Shown: positions 54,226 to 64,000 of the stretch, in pieces | Numbering within the stretch: position 1 is the first letter of the stretch | How the letters are laid out: each line of letters opens with the position of its first letter | Assembly: GCF_050908995.1 (NCBI RefSeq) | Contig: NC_135132.1 | Location: 2,227,001 to 2,291,000, forward strand | Direction of reading: 5' to 3' | Source: Andrena cerasifolii | Taxonomy: Eukaryota > Arthropoda > Insecta > Hymenoptera > Andrenidae | DNA: 64,000 nt | Translations under genes and position numbers: made by a program | Notes under the pieces: model-generated | Told to the model about the DNA's origin: nothing | The model's database searches: none | What the model saw: only the letters and a program-made list of their open reading frames with translations

Positions 54226-55711
54226 GGGTAAACTCGGGTAAGTCCGTGATAGTTATAGAATTTGTTTATTAACTGCTAATATTTACGTATTCTGAAAATG
54301 AATCTAGGATATAATGATAGGTCAGACAACAGGGAAACAAATAATAGGTTAATAGAAATTTACTAAGCATATTTAATTGAAAATATACAAAATTGTCATG
54401 ACGTACTCTGGTTACTCCGTGATAGTAGTATCAGCTACATTTTTTATATTACTTTACATTATTTTAAATGATTTTAAATTATTTCATATTATTTTATATT
54501 ATTATTATTTTGTGCATAATCAATCGTTTAATGATCGTTAGATGTCTGAGACGTAAGGAAACATTGTTTGTGGTATTCACCATAAAAATTTCTCAAACAG
54601 CGCAATCAGATACGCAGTCTCAGGCACACGAAAAATAAGAATTTAGTCACTTTTCATAAGCAAAAATAACAATGATGCCTTATTGTATGATAATTTCAAG
54701 AGTAAGACTTGTTGAAGTGTCGTTTTACCATCACTTACCTGCAGTTTGAGCTTTCCATTTATCTTCTAAAGCACGTATAATACATAAACAAGCGATCGTC
54801 CGCAACCACACTGCATTCCACATTAGAGCATACCTGTTTCGCGCAGGCACGACCCTCGCGAGGCGTTGCTACGCCTGACTCCCCACTTAACCGCCTATGT
54901 TTTTCTCCGTCGCACTGCCCTCTACTCTCTCTGTTAAATTTTCGTGCGGCACGTCTTCATATACGGGGTGACATAATTAGTGCTATATACGCACAGCTAG
55001 AAACTAGTGGTTTAAAATGTGATTCCAGCCAAGCAAAATTATTTTTGTCATTATTCATTTCTGTGCGTATATATACTTTAATGATTTTTTTTTGCTTCTT
55101 TATGTTCTCGATAATAATTAATATTTCCAGATGATAATCAATTAGTTTATTCTAAATTTACAAAGAAACAGATATGTACTTCAGCAAGAATAAAAAAGAT
55201 GCATACAATGTATATACCTAAGGAATTGCTGTAATATTTACAATAAGTTTTTTCTGGTACTTGGACAAATACATTAATAGAATTTAAGCACTCTCTCTGT
55301 TAACTTTTCGTGCAGGACGTTGTTTATGTTGACAACGGTCAGGTCCCGCGTTTGGGATGTACCAGTTATTCCTTGGAAACCACCACGACCAATCGCGTGC
55401 GGTTCAACCCGTCGATAATAGTGGGAGCTGCGCAGATCGGTCGCAAATCGGTAGGGGCGTCGGTATGCTCTTATATGGAATGCAGTGTAGCACGCAAAAT
55501 TTCACGAATAATGTGCTGCTGGAACAAAATGCTCTCTCACTCTATCACACTAACTTCAATTGATTAATTATTTTACCACAACATAAACTAGAAGATCAAC
55601 GCTGTCTGGTAGTGTCTGCCCCATCTAAATTGAGTCTGACAATTTAGAGTTACAGATAAATGAAAAAGTATCACGGAGTAACCTGTACCACGAACTTACC
55701 CGAGTTTACCC
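54226..55711. mobile_element. Pogo-like element, word TACTCCGTGATAG
   Basis: TA at 54224-54225 and 55712-55713. Inverted ends GGGTAAACTCGGGTAAGTCC and, inward from the right, GGGTAAACTCGGGTAAGTTC. The word T(A/C)C(G)TGATAG follows the left end, recurs as GGTTACTCCGTGATAG near 54409, and inverted as TATCACGGAGTAACC near 55668. A ~30-base phrase (CTCTCTCTGTTAAATTTTCG) is duplicated at 54935 and 55291 around about 330 bases. No transposase domain was seen. Confidence 0.82.
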
Positions 55712-55713
55712 TA

Positions 55714-56299
55714 TGAAAAAAGATGTGAAATCAAAATAACCTGCAAGTACATAAAGGTGCTTCCCAGTGTGACGGTCTGGACTTGAGGACGCAGAAGAGT
55801 TGGAATCCGTAGATCGTGCAATCTTAGATTCTCACGATACGTTTTAGACACCGCGCACAAATATACCGTATAGGTGAAGAGATTATATAAAGAGAGAGCC
55901 GATTTTTATGATCGCGCAAAACTCAAGACCTATTGAATCGATCTTCCTGAAATTTTAACACGTTATTCCGGCATACTTTAGGATGGACATAGGCTATGTA
56001 GCATGTCTAAGAAACGCGTTATTAACATGTAATTTATGCGTAAACATTTCATGTGTACGGCTGTTTTGCAGACCACGTGACCCGTGTATACGACAGTCTA
56101 CTTCGCGCGCGCATGCGCATATTCGGCCCGCGCGATACCTCGCCCGTAGTAGTACAGTGATGTCACCACCAGATGGCAAAGCTTTTCGCGCGCTTTCTCG
56201 CTAGAGATTTGGATTACCGCGGACATATATGTTAGAATGATCGTATAGTTATTGGTTACAAGTTGCTGTTGCAGATTTGTGTGTACCCCATGTGGATGT
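55714..56299. other. Unassigned DNA
   Basis: A GC-richer patch at 56060-56210 carries open frames on both strands without recognisable domains. Confidence 0.35.
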
Positions 56300-56301
56300 T
56301 A

Positions 56302-57075
56302 GGGTAGATGGGGCTGTTACTGCAGACTTTTAAGGTAGGTTAACTTTAAAACCCTCGATACGGCGTTCAAATGAATGAAAGTTCGTCCTTCTTTTCTTAA
56401 AAGAAAGGTGGTACCTTAATAATTCCATAAAAAAATATGAGGGCGGGTTGATAAGCACAGTTAATTAAAAACACAGAGATTTGTCGATCAATGTCATTGC
56501 AGGTGTTACTGCGGACATGCATGCATTACTACGGGTTAATTACCAACGAAATACCAGTTACTGCGCATGTATTACTGCGGTCCGACGTCAGGCGAAACAT
56601 AACCTTAGTACAAATATCATGTCAGTGAATACGGTCGGAAGAAAGGTTAGATTGCGCTGTCGTCGGTCCGCAGTAATACATGCACATGGTGTAAAGTACT
56701 GCACCTAATACTGCGGTGAGAAATAAAAATTAAAACTAAAATGCAGGTGACTGATTTACTGTTTTTCTGAAAAAATAACTCTTACTCTATCGAGTAATAA
56801 CGCTGCATTACATGTATTACTCTTAATAACAAAAATATAAATGTGTTTCAAGTAGGTGTTCATGACCGCCATATCGGGAATCGATCGAAGTTTCGCCTTG
56901 ACGAATTTCAAACTACGATAAAAGAATTAACAATAACTTTGCTGTACATATTTATTAATAATTATCTGTAATAGAGTGTAAAATAATTTTATCAAAAATT
57001 TTCAAGAGATTATGTACTTCCCAACATTAAATATGATCTGTTTTAGAATATCCGCAGTAATACCCCCACCTACCC
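56302..57075. mobile_element. Pogo-like MITE, word TTACTGCGGAC
   Basis: TA at 56300-56301 and 57076-57077. Inverted ends GGGTAGATGGGGCTGTTACT and, inward from the right, GGGTAGGTGGGGGTATTACT. TTACTGCGGAC-like words recur near 56319, 56507, 56571 and, inverted, near 56667 and 57051; an additional partial word lies at 56551. Confidence 0.85.
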
Positions 57076-57099
57076 TACTATGCCCCGGATGCGACCAAA

Positions 57100-57370
57100 T
57101 TTGTCAAGGTATCATATCCACTCCTGCTCGACGTATGCAATACTAGCTTTGCTACTCAGCTTCACCCAAAATTTAGATTCTGATTTTATACAAAAAATTG
57201 TTTTTTATTTATTTATCTTTGTTGTGAAAATAGCCACGTTCATCTGGATTAGGTAGATATAATGAGCTGGGAGAAATTTCGTGACTCCTGAGTTTACTGT
57301 TCGAATGTTTTTAGGCGACAGACAAAAACACACAAACACTTTCTGCTTTATATATTAAGATATACTGGTA
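57100..57370 (+). repeat. Dispersed repeat with GACAGACAAAAACA tail (retroelement 3' end-like)
   Basis: It runs from AATACTAGCTTTGCTACTCA to ACACTTTCTGCTTTATATAT. An ACTAG start near a C-rich block and a (GACA)n tail before CTTTCTGCTTTATATATT recall 3' ends of degraded insect non-LTR retroelements. The class is inferred from memory of such tails. Confidence 0.4.
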
Positions 57371-60350
57371 AATCCTGGACTTATAAGAGTGAATGTTACC
57401 GGAAGGTTTGCATTGAATTATGATCCAGGAATTAACTAGGTATGTTAACTTAGGAGAAGTTCAAATAGGAGCGATGGATATGTCAGAAACACTACTTTTA
57501 GGCGCGGCAAGAGCTACAACGAGACGCGCTCCAGGATAGTTCTGGGGTAAGTGCCGTAGGGGGTTCATCACAGTCCTCTTACCAAAAGGCATAGCCTTCC
57601 CCACTCCGTGGCCAGATCCTCCAGGAACAGAGTTCCTATTCATTAGCAATACGGCGGCGGGCCGCTTGCCATTCCCATATTCTTTGTCTCATTCTAAACA
57701 ACCAATCCTTCGACACCCGATAGCTAGGAGACCCAACGTGGTCACCAGCCATCGCCCGTCGCCAGGACTGTTTAGTCTCGCGTACCCTCTACAATCAGGA
57801 CCGCACACAGGCCAAGTCCCTGCCATAAAATCTCTGAAGGCAAGACAGCATGGGGTCATCCGCCCTCGGCCGCCCCCATAAATTTGGTGACGCTAATATG
57901 TGGCATCATTGCTACGGCAGGTGATGCGCAACAACAATTCATCCTAATGTCAGAAAATCATTATACCAAGAATGATATCTTCTCCGAAATATTACAAAGA
58001 AATCAAGCTTTTCTTTCAAAATACTTAATTTCCTCAAAAGATATTAATTCTAATAAACATGAATTAGTCACGCTAATATCTCGGGCGAAGCCGAGATGGG
58101 GGACGCTAGTATTTAATATAAGTAAAGGTTCGGTGGTTGTACAGAGACTAAAACTGCCCACCCTGCGGCTTACAGACTTATGTATATGTACGTCTTACGG
58201 TCTAGAGGTGGAGGGTTTGATGCGTAAGGGTGCAAAGGTAGAAAGATGCTGTGGAGGAGTGCGCGGATGACTAGCTGGTATGACTTTTGGTAAACAGGAT
58301 GACTCGGAGGGTTGAGCTGTATATTTATTTAGCTGACTATCCCACCAGCAGCGTGCAAAGGCGACAAATACTTGGCGAACGAAACGTGTGTTAGTTTCTT
58401 TTGGTCGAAGGTGTGCGTGTGACGCGTATACGCATTATGTCGACGAAAATTTTGACTGGAGAATCATAAGAACGAGAAGAAGAAGAAAATCTTACCATCT
58501 TCGTATGACACATGACAACATATTACGGTATCTCTGTCACACGTGGACCAATTTTATTGAATTTGGTCTTATTCGAAAGCTTACATGCGGTTTACATCAG
58601 AAAAATGCCTTTAAATTTAGGAAATATTGCAGGCGTGATGAGATATTAATGAAATAAGTCTCAGGTAAGGTTGGATTAGCCGGTTTACAAGTAAAAGATA
58701 CGCGTCTCTAGATTAGATAGCAAACTAAGTAGTTTCAGTTTGTTGTATTTGGAATCTAAATATAGGTCGTCAAATTTTGCATTGATATTGTTGCGCCGGG
58801 GCGTTTTCACGTTGACCACCCCGCACACTGTTCGATGTAATGTACAAAAGTCAAGAATCTAAAGCGTTCGATCCACAAATCCTTGTATCTTAAAATGCTA
58901 AGAAAGGAACGTAGGTTTTAATGCTACCCATAACTTTTGCTGAATTTACCTATTTGTTGTCAAAAATGACTTTTTTCATTTTTTCAAACACGTGCCATAG
59001 GCGGAATGTTTATGCTTTTCATTTGTTTTTCATAAGTTGTGTTTAATACTGTCATACTTTCAAAACTGCCACGTCAGTTTGTTACAATACTAACAATTTG
59101 TACGAATTTTTTATGTTAAATGTTAATCAACTTCACGGGGACTTTTAAAAAAAGTACCAAAAACTACCTGCGTGATTTTTTGTATATTAATTTAGGGAAC
59201 ATTAAGCATTTCAGCTGCCCGAATTTGCCCGAAACAGAAGAAAGTAAAAATGATTATTAAGACGTTCGCCGCTCAGACCCGTGCTGCGCCCGTCGCGTAG
59301 CGTAGGGTTATGTGAAAACAACAGACAGGAAAATTTTATGTATTTGTATTTGTATTTTTGTTTTTCCTGTGTTTTGACACAGGATGGCGTTTCAAGCATT
59401 TTGCTTATATTGCTCAACGAACATTAGTCATTCATTTCTCCCTCCTCTCTCCTTCGGGTCCCAGCAGCAACAGCGCACCGGGAGAAAGGTGGTCTCCCAT
59501 CTTTCCCCGGTACACCGCCCCGTGATGCTTAACTTCGGTGATCTAACGAGAACCGGTGTTTTTCCATCACGGCTACGGCCGCTGGTAAAAATTGTATGTT
59601 TTTAAAAACCTTGTAAATGGGCCCTGTTCTGTGTAGAGCAGGTATTTAAACACGTGCTTTGAAACTCTTCCCTATCTGTTTTGTGACTTCCTCATTTTCG
59701 AGGTTATACACATGTATACATATATATGTTAAACGTGTACTTTACAAAATCATCAATTTTCCGGGAATACGTTACTAACATATGTACTTATACATACTTG
59801 TAGTTGCACAATAAATGGATGATGAGGACTCCCAACATAAATCAGAAAAACGACGTAATTATAATTCGTACAATGAAAGTTGAGGGGAAAGCAGTTGTTG
59901 AATTTACAACCGGTAAATGTTATATCAACGACGCCGAAACATCGTCGAATGACATTTCGTATGTATTAAAAGCAATATTACCTGCTGGGCCTTATTACCC
60001 GCACTTACCGTACATGCATTAAAAAATAAAAAAATAAAAAAACCTGTAACATCGAAGATGTATAAAAAAAGTCCTTTTATAAATAAATATGAAATTTATT
60101 TTCAAAAATTTTACTCCAGAGAGAAGTTATTAATTTTTGTCCATTTCCCTATACCCATCGAACATTGTGCCCCGACGCAAAGGGGTAGAAATAATAACAC
60201 GGATGTACACACGACTGAAGTGTATTGTTACATAGAGCAATAGCGGTTACAAAAGTACGACACAAGTTCGGTACAAGACCGTCTTCTGGTCGGCCTCATG
60301 ATCGTCCTCTTGAAGGGGGCCGACCTTCTTCTTTCTTCAGCTACGAGCAC
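57371..60350. other. Unassigned DNA with several uncertain open frames
   Basis: Frames at 57461-57649 (minus), 57666-57881, 57884-58270, 58388-58657 and 59804-60022 (plus) show no known domain and lack convincing splice signals. The stretch 57480-57890 is GC-richer and open in both directions. A TCGGGCGAAGCCGAGATGGG phrase near 58080 resembles dispersed repeat DNA. No element boundary was established in these 3 kb. Confidence 0.3.
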
Positions 60351-60352
60351 TA

Positions 60353-60740
60353 CCGTCAAGGACCCAGTCCCTGATCAGAACCCAATTCCTGATCAGTTTA
60401 GGAAAATAAACCAAATAATAAGCTTATTATGATACAAATTTATTCTAACAAATTACTAAATAATTATGAAATATTTTGAAATTTATACGCAAAATTTGGT
60501 AGCTCATAGTAAAACGTGTAAAGGTGATCAGGAACTGCTCCCTTCGCATTTTTCACTTTCAAAGTTAAATTATAAAATCATTATTATTACGTGTGCACTT
60601 TTTTAAATACCAAATTAAAGATAAAACATAGATTTACTGAAATAACAAAATATCTTTTGAATTTGGTTAAGTTTTCCCTTTACACGTTTAAAAACCCGCG
60701 GTAGTTACTCTTAAGTGATCAGGAACTGGGTCCTTGACGG
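60353..60740. mobile_element. Pogo-like MITE, word TTCCTGATCA
   Basis: TA at 60351-60352 and TG at 60741-60742. Inverted ends CCGTCAAGGACCCAGTCCCT and, inward from the right, CCGTCAAGGACCCAGTTCCT. CCTGATCAG occurs twice on the left; its inverse GATCAGGAACTG occurs near 60528 and 60719. The right end abuts the LTR end at 60741. Confidence 0.72.
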
Positions 60741-61436
60741 TGTTATGAAGGAGTTAGGTGAATATAAAAGATCACTAATACGTTCACTAACTTCAAACGT
60801 TAATATATACTTATTACAATGTTCGGACACAATATACTCGGAATATGCGCGGTAACCTCGGTAACCTCGGTAACCGTTTACACGAAGAAATCAGGAGTGT
60901 TTCGGCGTTGATACTAATACAAGAACTGCGCCTAGGTCAAGGGAGACAAGCTTATATACTGTCGAGATAGTGTAGGAGGAATAATAATCACTGATTTAAC
61001 ACTGAGGTGTATATGTATATTTATTAAATGAAGTAAGTAAAGAAGTATAAATTCCGGTGTTCGCGCTTGCGACTCGCAATGGTCTCTGCGGCAAGCGGCG
61101 CGTCGCCCGGTCACTTTTTAGAAAAAGTGGCAACGCACGGCTACGTCGAGCGTCGATTGTTAATCGACGTCATTTCAGTCGCCGGCAAAATAATGTCATG
61201 CTACGCATTTTCGGTCTGCTTTGACCTTGACGCGCGCGCCCGCGTTAGTATTGGACTTCGCGGCCCTACAATAGGTAGGTACGTAAGGGCGAGCCTGCCC
61301 TTTGGATATGACTCGAAGTGACGAATCCTGCGTGGTGATGCGGCAGTTTGGGATGACGCGTTGTTGTTGAGAATACACCCAGACTCTCCTTGTGTATTCT
61401 TACTCATTACAACGGTACACCCGGTGCTCGCAACAC
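60741..61436 (-). mobile_element. 3' LTR of an LTR retrotransposon
   Basis: On the minus strand it starts TGTTGCGAGCACC and ends TTCATAACA. A purine-rich CCAAGAGGGGAGCAG directly precedes it, as a polypurine tract should. A GTATATAAGC box lies near 60950 and an AATAAA near 61025 (both minus strand). No second LTR lies in the window. Ty3/gypsy affinity is inferred from the tract and the adjoining coding tail. Confidence 0.6.
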
Positions 61437-61545
61437 TGCTCCCCTCTTGGAAGAGCGCTCGTCCCGGCCGCATTGGATCCTCTTCGAAATCTTCGTACCC
61501 CGGCCTGAAGAAGCATGACCCCGAGCTTCGTATTAGTTTCATTTA
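61437..61545 (-). pseudogene. End of LTR-retrotransposon polyprotein (fragment)
   Basis: The minus frame from 61542 reads MKLIRSSGSCFFRPGYEDFE then EDPMRPGRALFQEGSSVAS, running across the polypurine tract into the LTR, as the last codons of a gypsy-like pol often do. An in-frame stop lies just upstream of the ATG, and no integrase or reverse transcriptase motif was found, so only a truncated 3' end is present. The frame's continuation to 61201 lies in the LTR. Confidence 0.45.
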
Positions 61546-61919
61546 GCATTTCGAAGAGTAAAAGCGTGGATTAAGGGAAAGTATGGATATGATAGTATCA
61601 TATGATAGTTCCACTAAAAATAAATCTCAAGGAGAGAGAAAGAAAATTGTCACAGTGGATTCCTTGACAAATTGTCATGCTAGAACGCGGATAGTTGGTT
61701 CAGAACCTAGTGGGAGTTGTGAGTTATACAATGTGCAATGCATAATGTCTATTTTTAGCGTTTACACTTCTGTTTACGACAACCTGGAGGTAGCACCACT
61801 ACTTTTCAGATACTTAACGAACGAAAATAAGAAGGGTAAAGGAAGTGTAATAAATTCGCGGCCTGGTGGCTGACATATTCTCACGACGCAGGTCATCAAC
61901 TTGGTTCAAATTTTGCATG
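61546..61919. other. Unassigned DNA
   Basis: The 96-codon plus frame at 61583-61873 has no known domain. Confidence 0.3.
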
Positions 61920-61921
61920 TA

Positions 61922-62461
61922 CAGTTACTCGCGAAAGTATCCGCCCACGCCAGACGAAAAGCATATTTTACTTATTTTAGTATTGTTAAATTCAGAATTA
62001 CCTGCCCATTATAATTTACATCAGTATAAACCTTGATCATAATATTATTAATTACTACCATCTACCAAAGAAATTTCGTTAGATGAATGGAACAGGATAA
62101 GCCCGAATTTCACAGACAATTAGGTTGTTGCATAATCTATGCATAATAGATTAAAGCTTATAATAAAATCGCAGGTATAGTAGAATAATATTAACTTATT
62201 GTAATTATGTTTGTGTAAAGTAAATATTGAATTTTGGCGAATATTTTTTGCACGACCTTGCTACGTCCATGGATAAGTAATACTTTTTTTTTTTATTAAA
62301 CTGTGTGCAATTTCTAAATTTAATGCGCAGGCAACAAAAGTATATTAATCAAGGTTTATATTAATGTGAATTAGAATTGCGAATTCTTACTTCGAAGTCG
62401 ATTTAATAAGCATGCAAAGTAGGTTACATATAGGGTGGCCGAATATTTTTGTGAGTAACTG
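61922..62461 (+). mobile_element. Tc1-type MITE family T1, copy 3 (complete)
   Basis: TA at 61920-61921 and 62462-62463. Inverted ends CAGTTACTCGCGAAAGTATC (then CGCCCAC) and, inward from the right, CAGTTACTCACAAAAATATT. It is 540 bases, uninterrupted, and shows the empty site for the insertions in copies 1 and 2. Confidence 0.9.
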
Positions 62462-62463
62462 TA

Positions 62464-63449
62464 CTACATATGTAACAACGTATTAAACCCATGAGGTCCA
62501 TTACAGAAATATTCGTGAAAAAAATCAGATTCAAAGTTAAAATTAAAATCGTAATTAAGTTTCAGTGGCAACTCATCTGTAATCTACATAAATAGTAATT
62601 CTAGATAGGGTAAATGTGCCTTACTCCGGCCCCTACCCCATAGTCAGCCTTTTTGGAAATAAATTGCTTAGATATAAGAAATTAGGAATAAAATCTTAAT
62701 CATTTAAACGAGACAATGTTCAGTCTAGTCCCTCCTTCAAAGGTGGAAAATTTCATGCCTCTAGTGACAAAAATATGAACTACAGTAAGACTTATTGTGA
62801 TGGCGATTAGATGGCTGACGACTGGTGAGTCGGTTTGAATTATTTTAGTAGTATATGCGGCAGTTGGAAATTGTGTATACCAACAATAATACGAAGTTTT
62901 ATGTGTTAAAATTTTGAATACTCAATTAATAACATTCGAATGGGTTGTTTTTGGAATTATAATTGTATTTAAATTTAGGTTAGAATGTGCTTTTTGAAGT
63001 GGCCAACTATTGGCATTCAAAATACAAGGTAAACCAATAGTCAGGCTTTAAGAAATAGCCAATTTGAACTGTATTTATCAAGTAAATAAAGCTCACTTTC
63101 CTGGACCATCGGTTTTTATTGATTCCCGCCGAAATTACCGCAAAACCAGTGGTCGGCCGTCTAAAACACAAACGGCCGAGGATTGGCACCTATTGGTTTA
63201 GTAATCGGCGCACAGTGGGACAAAACGACCCGACGGTGATCAAAAATCTATAACTTTCGTTCTGGTCTAGATATTTTAATAAAATTTCGACTAACTAAAC
63301 CGCAAATTTACGGCCTTTAAGTTGTATTAATATAAATGATATTAACCCTCGGAGGCCCGTGCTAGGACCGTGCATTTAGACCCATGTTTCGGAAAAGTGA
63401 GGCTACTGGCCAACTACAATTCACATTTTATTAACAACCTTACTAATTA
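62464..63449. other. Unassigned DNA with a solo pogo-like terminus
   Basis: TA plus GGGTAAATGTGCCTTACTCC at 62607-62628 looks like the left end of another pogo-like MITE; no matching right end was found. The 60-codon minus frame at 63007-63189 has no known domain. Confidence 0.4.
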
Positions 63450-64000
63450 CACTGTTCAACAAAATTGAACTTTTTTTCTGTTGTGTAACATTCAATAGCC
63501 GTTTCTTATAGATTTTTGGGCGCTGAAAACGAATCCGTAAACCGTTTATCGCCATCACCCTCAGTTTTCGAGAAATTCGATTTTTTAAAAAAAATGTAAA
63601 TTTTCAATTTTGAATATCTTTTGTGTTCAAACAATAAAAGTTATTTGCTTGCATGGTCTGTTAAATTATTCAATGAACCCTCGTGAACACAACGATATAA
63701 GTTATGATTGAATTATAAGCATTTAAATATGTTTAAACAACTATCAAAGGGAAAAGGACACCCGAAATGCGCCAATTTTTGCAGATATCTTGCTATATAT
63801 TTTAAAAATTAATGGTCTAGGAGAAAATTTGACTACTCCACGCGATGCAGCAGAAAATTTTCTATCGGAAATCACTAACAGAAGTGGTAAGTCACGTTTT
63901 GTTTTCAATACAGAAGCGAAATAGTTTGGCAAAACGTGCGGCGCGGACAGTGGTAGTCACGCGCGTTAAGCGATTGTGTAACGCTGAGCGACAGTGTATC
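63450..64000 (+). mobile_element. Long-inverted-repeat element F1, copy cut by window end
   Basis: TA at 63448-63449, then CACTGTTCAACAAAATTGAA. It aligns with the left arm and loop of 35733-36795 to the last base shown. The 62-codon minus frame at 63744-63932 matches that at 36028-36216 with seven differences. Confidence 0.85.

Noticed and set aside
57461..58270. Consecutive open frames on both strands as a gene or gag-like region
   Set aside because: No zinc knuckle, protease or other motif, and no supporting splice or LTR signals.
1..64000. tRNA or rRNA genes
   Set aside because: No complete cloverleaf with A and B boxes and no rRNA-like conserved block was noticed by eye; a covariance-model scan would be decisive.

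Overview
The window looks like repeat-dense nuclear DNA of an arthropod, most likely an insect. It is AT-rich and has no bacterial-style gene packing. It carries mariner, Tc1/Tc3-like, pogo-like, hAT-like, PIF/Harbinger-like and TTAA-flanked (piggyBac-like) elements, many nested inside each other, and the host coding pieces that can be read are short exons with consensus splice sites. The exact lineage cannot be fixed from the sequence alone.

Host genes. Three exon-like pieces are supported. (1) A 52-base minus-strand exon at 20631-20682 fits the GAT-V-SW...EQLFVS region of the glucose-6-phosphate 1-epimerase (aldose-1-epimerase-like mutarotase) family. (2) A plus-strand first coding exon at 23790-23885 starts MLKFGSKSD, contains TIRLLDDAEIIHCDFQ and ends at a CAG|GTAAG donor. 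It resembles the start of the F1 lobe of FRMD3/FRMD5-type FERM proteins, has a short upstream ORF, and lies downstream of a CpG-rich promoter-like stretch. (3) A minus-strand terminal exon at 42945-43181 has 78 codons plus a stop, behind a strong acceptor; I do not recognise the protein. Genes 1 and 2 appear to be divergent. Much of 24-64 kb could be the first intron of the FERM-type gene, with exon 3 nested on the opposite strand; this is inference.

Layout. 0-2.4 kb: two direct copies of a TTAA-flanked element. 2.8-7.9 kb: a broken Tc3-like element holding two hAT insertions with perfect 8-base target duplications; the larger hAT itself holds a foldback element, a 30-base minisatellite, a Harbinger-like MITE and a small palindrome. 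8.7-19.97 kb: TTAA elements, a Tc1-type MITE with a 1.1-kb foldback inside, a hAT with three 300-base internal repeats, and a Harbinger-type element holding a TTAA element. 20-24 kb: host exons plus one pogo-like MITE. 26-30.6 kb: a composite palindrome and a second Tc1-type MITE disrupted by a hAT. 33-36.8 kb: a GC-rich palindrome, a pogo-like transposase remnant, a TTAA foldback and a 1.06-kb long-inverted-repeat element. 38-45.7 kb: two copies of another Tc1-type MITE, a Helitron-like fragment, a mariner pseudogene with two nested insertions, the unknown terminal exon, and a pogo-like element ending in a zinc-finger tail. 46.8-53.8 kb: truncated ends, palindromes, an 18-copy 53-base satellite with a 212-base higher-order period, a Harbinger transposase start and a piggyBac-like element. 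54-64 kb: further pogo-like MITEs, an LTR retrotransposon 3' end, a third Tc1-type MITE and a window-truncated inverted-repeat element.

Main unifying observation. At least nine elements share one design: insertion at TA, termini of the type GGGTARA...GGG, and a family-specific word of about 10-14 bases repeated several times inside, in both orientations. One of them still encodes a WAHE...CDFC zinc-finger tail like that of pogo/Tigger-type transposases. This points to one transposase clade mobilising several families whose recognition words have diverged.
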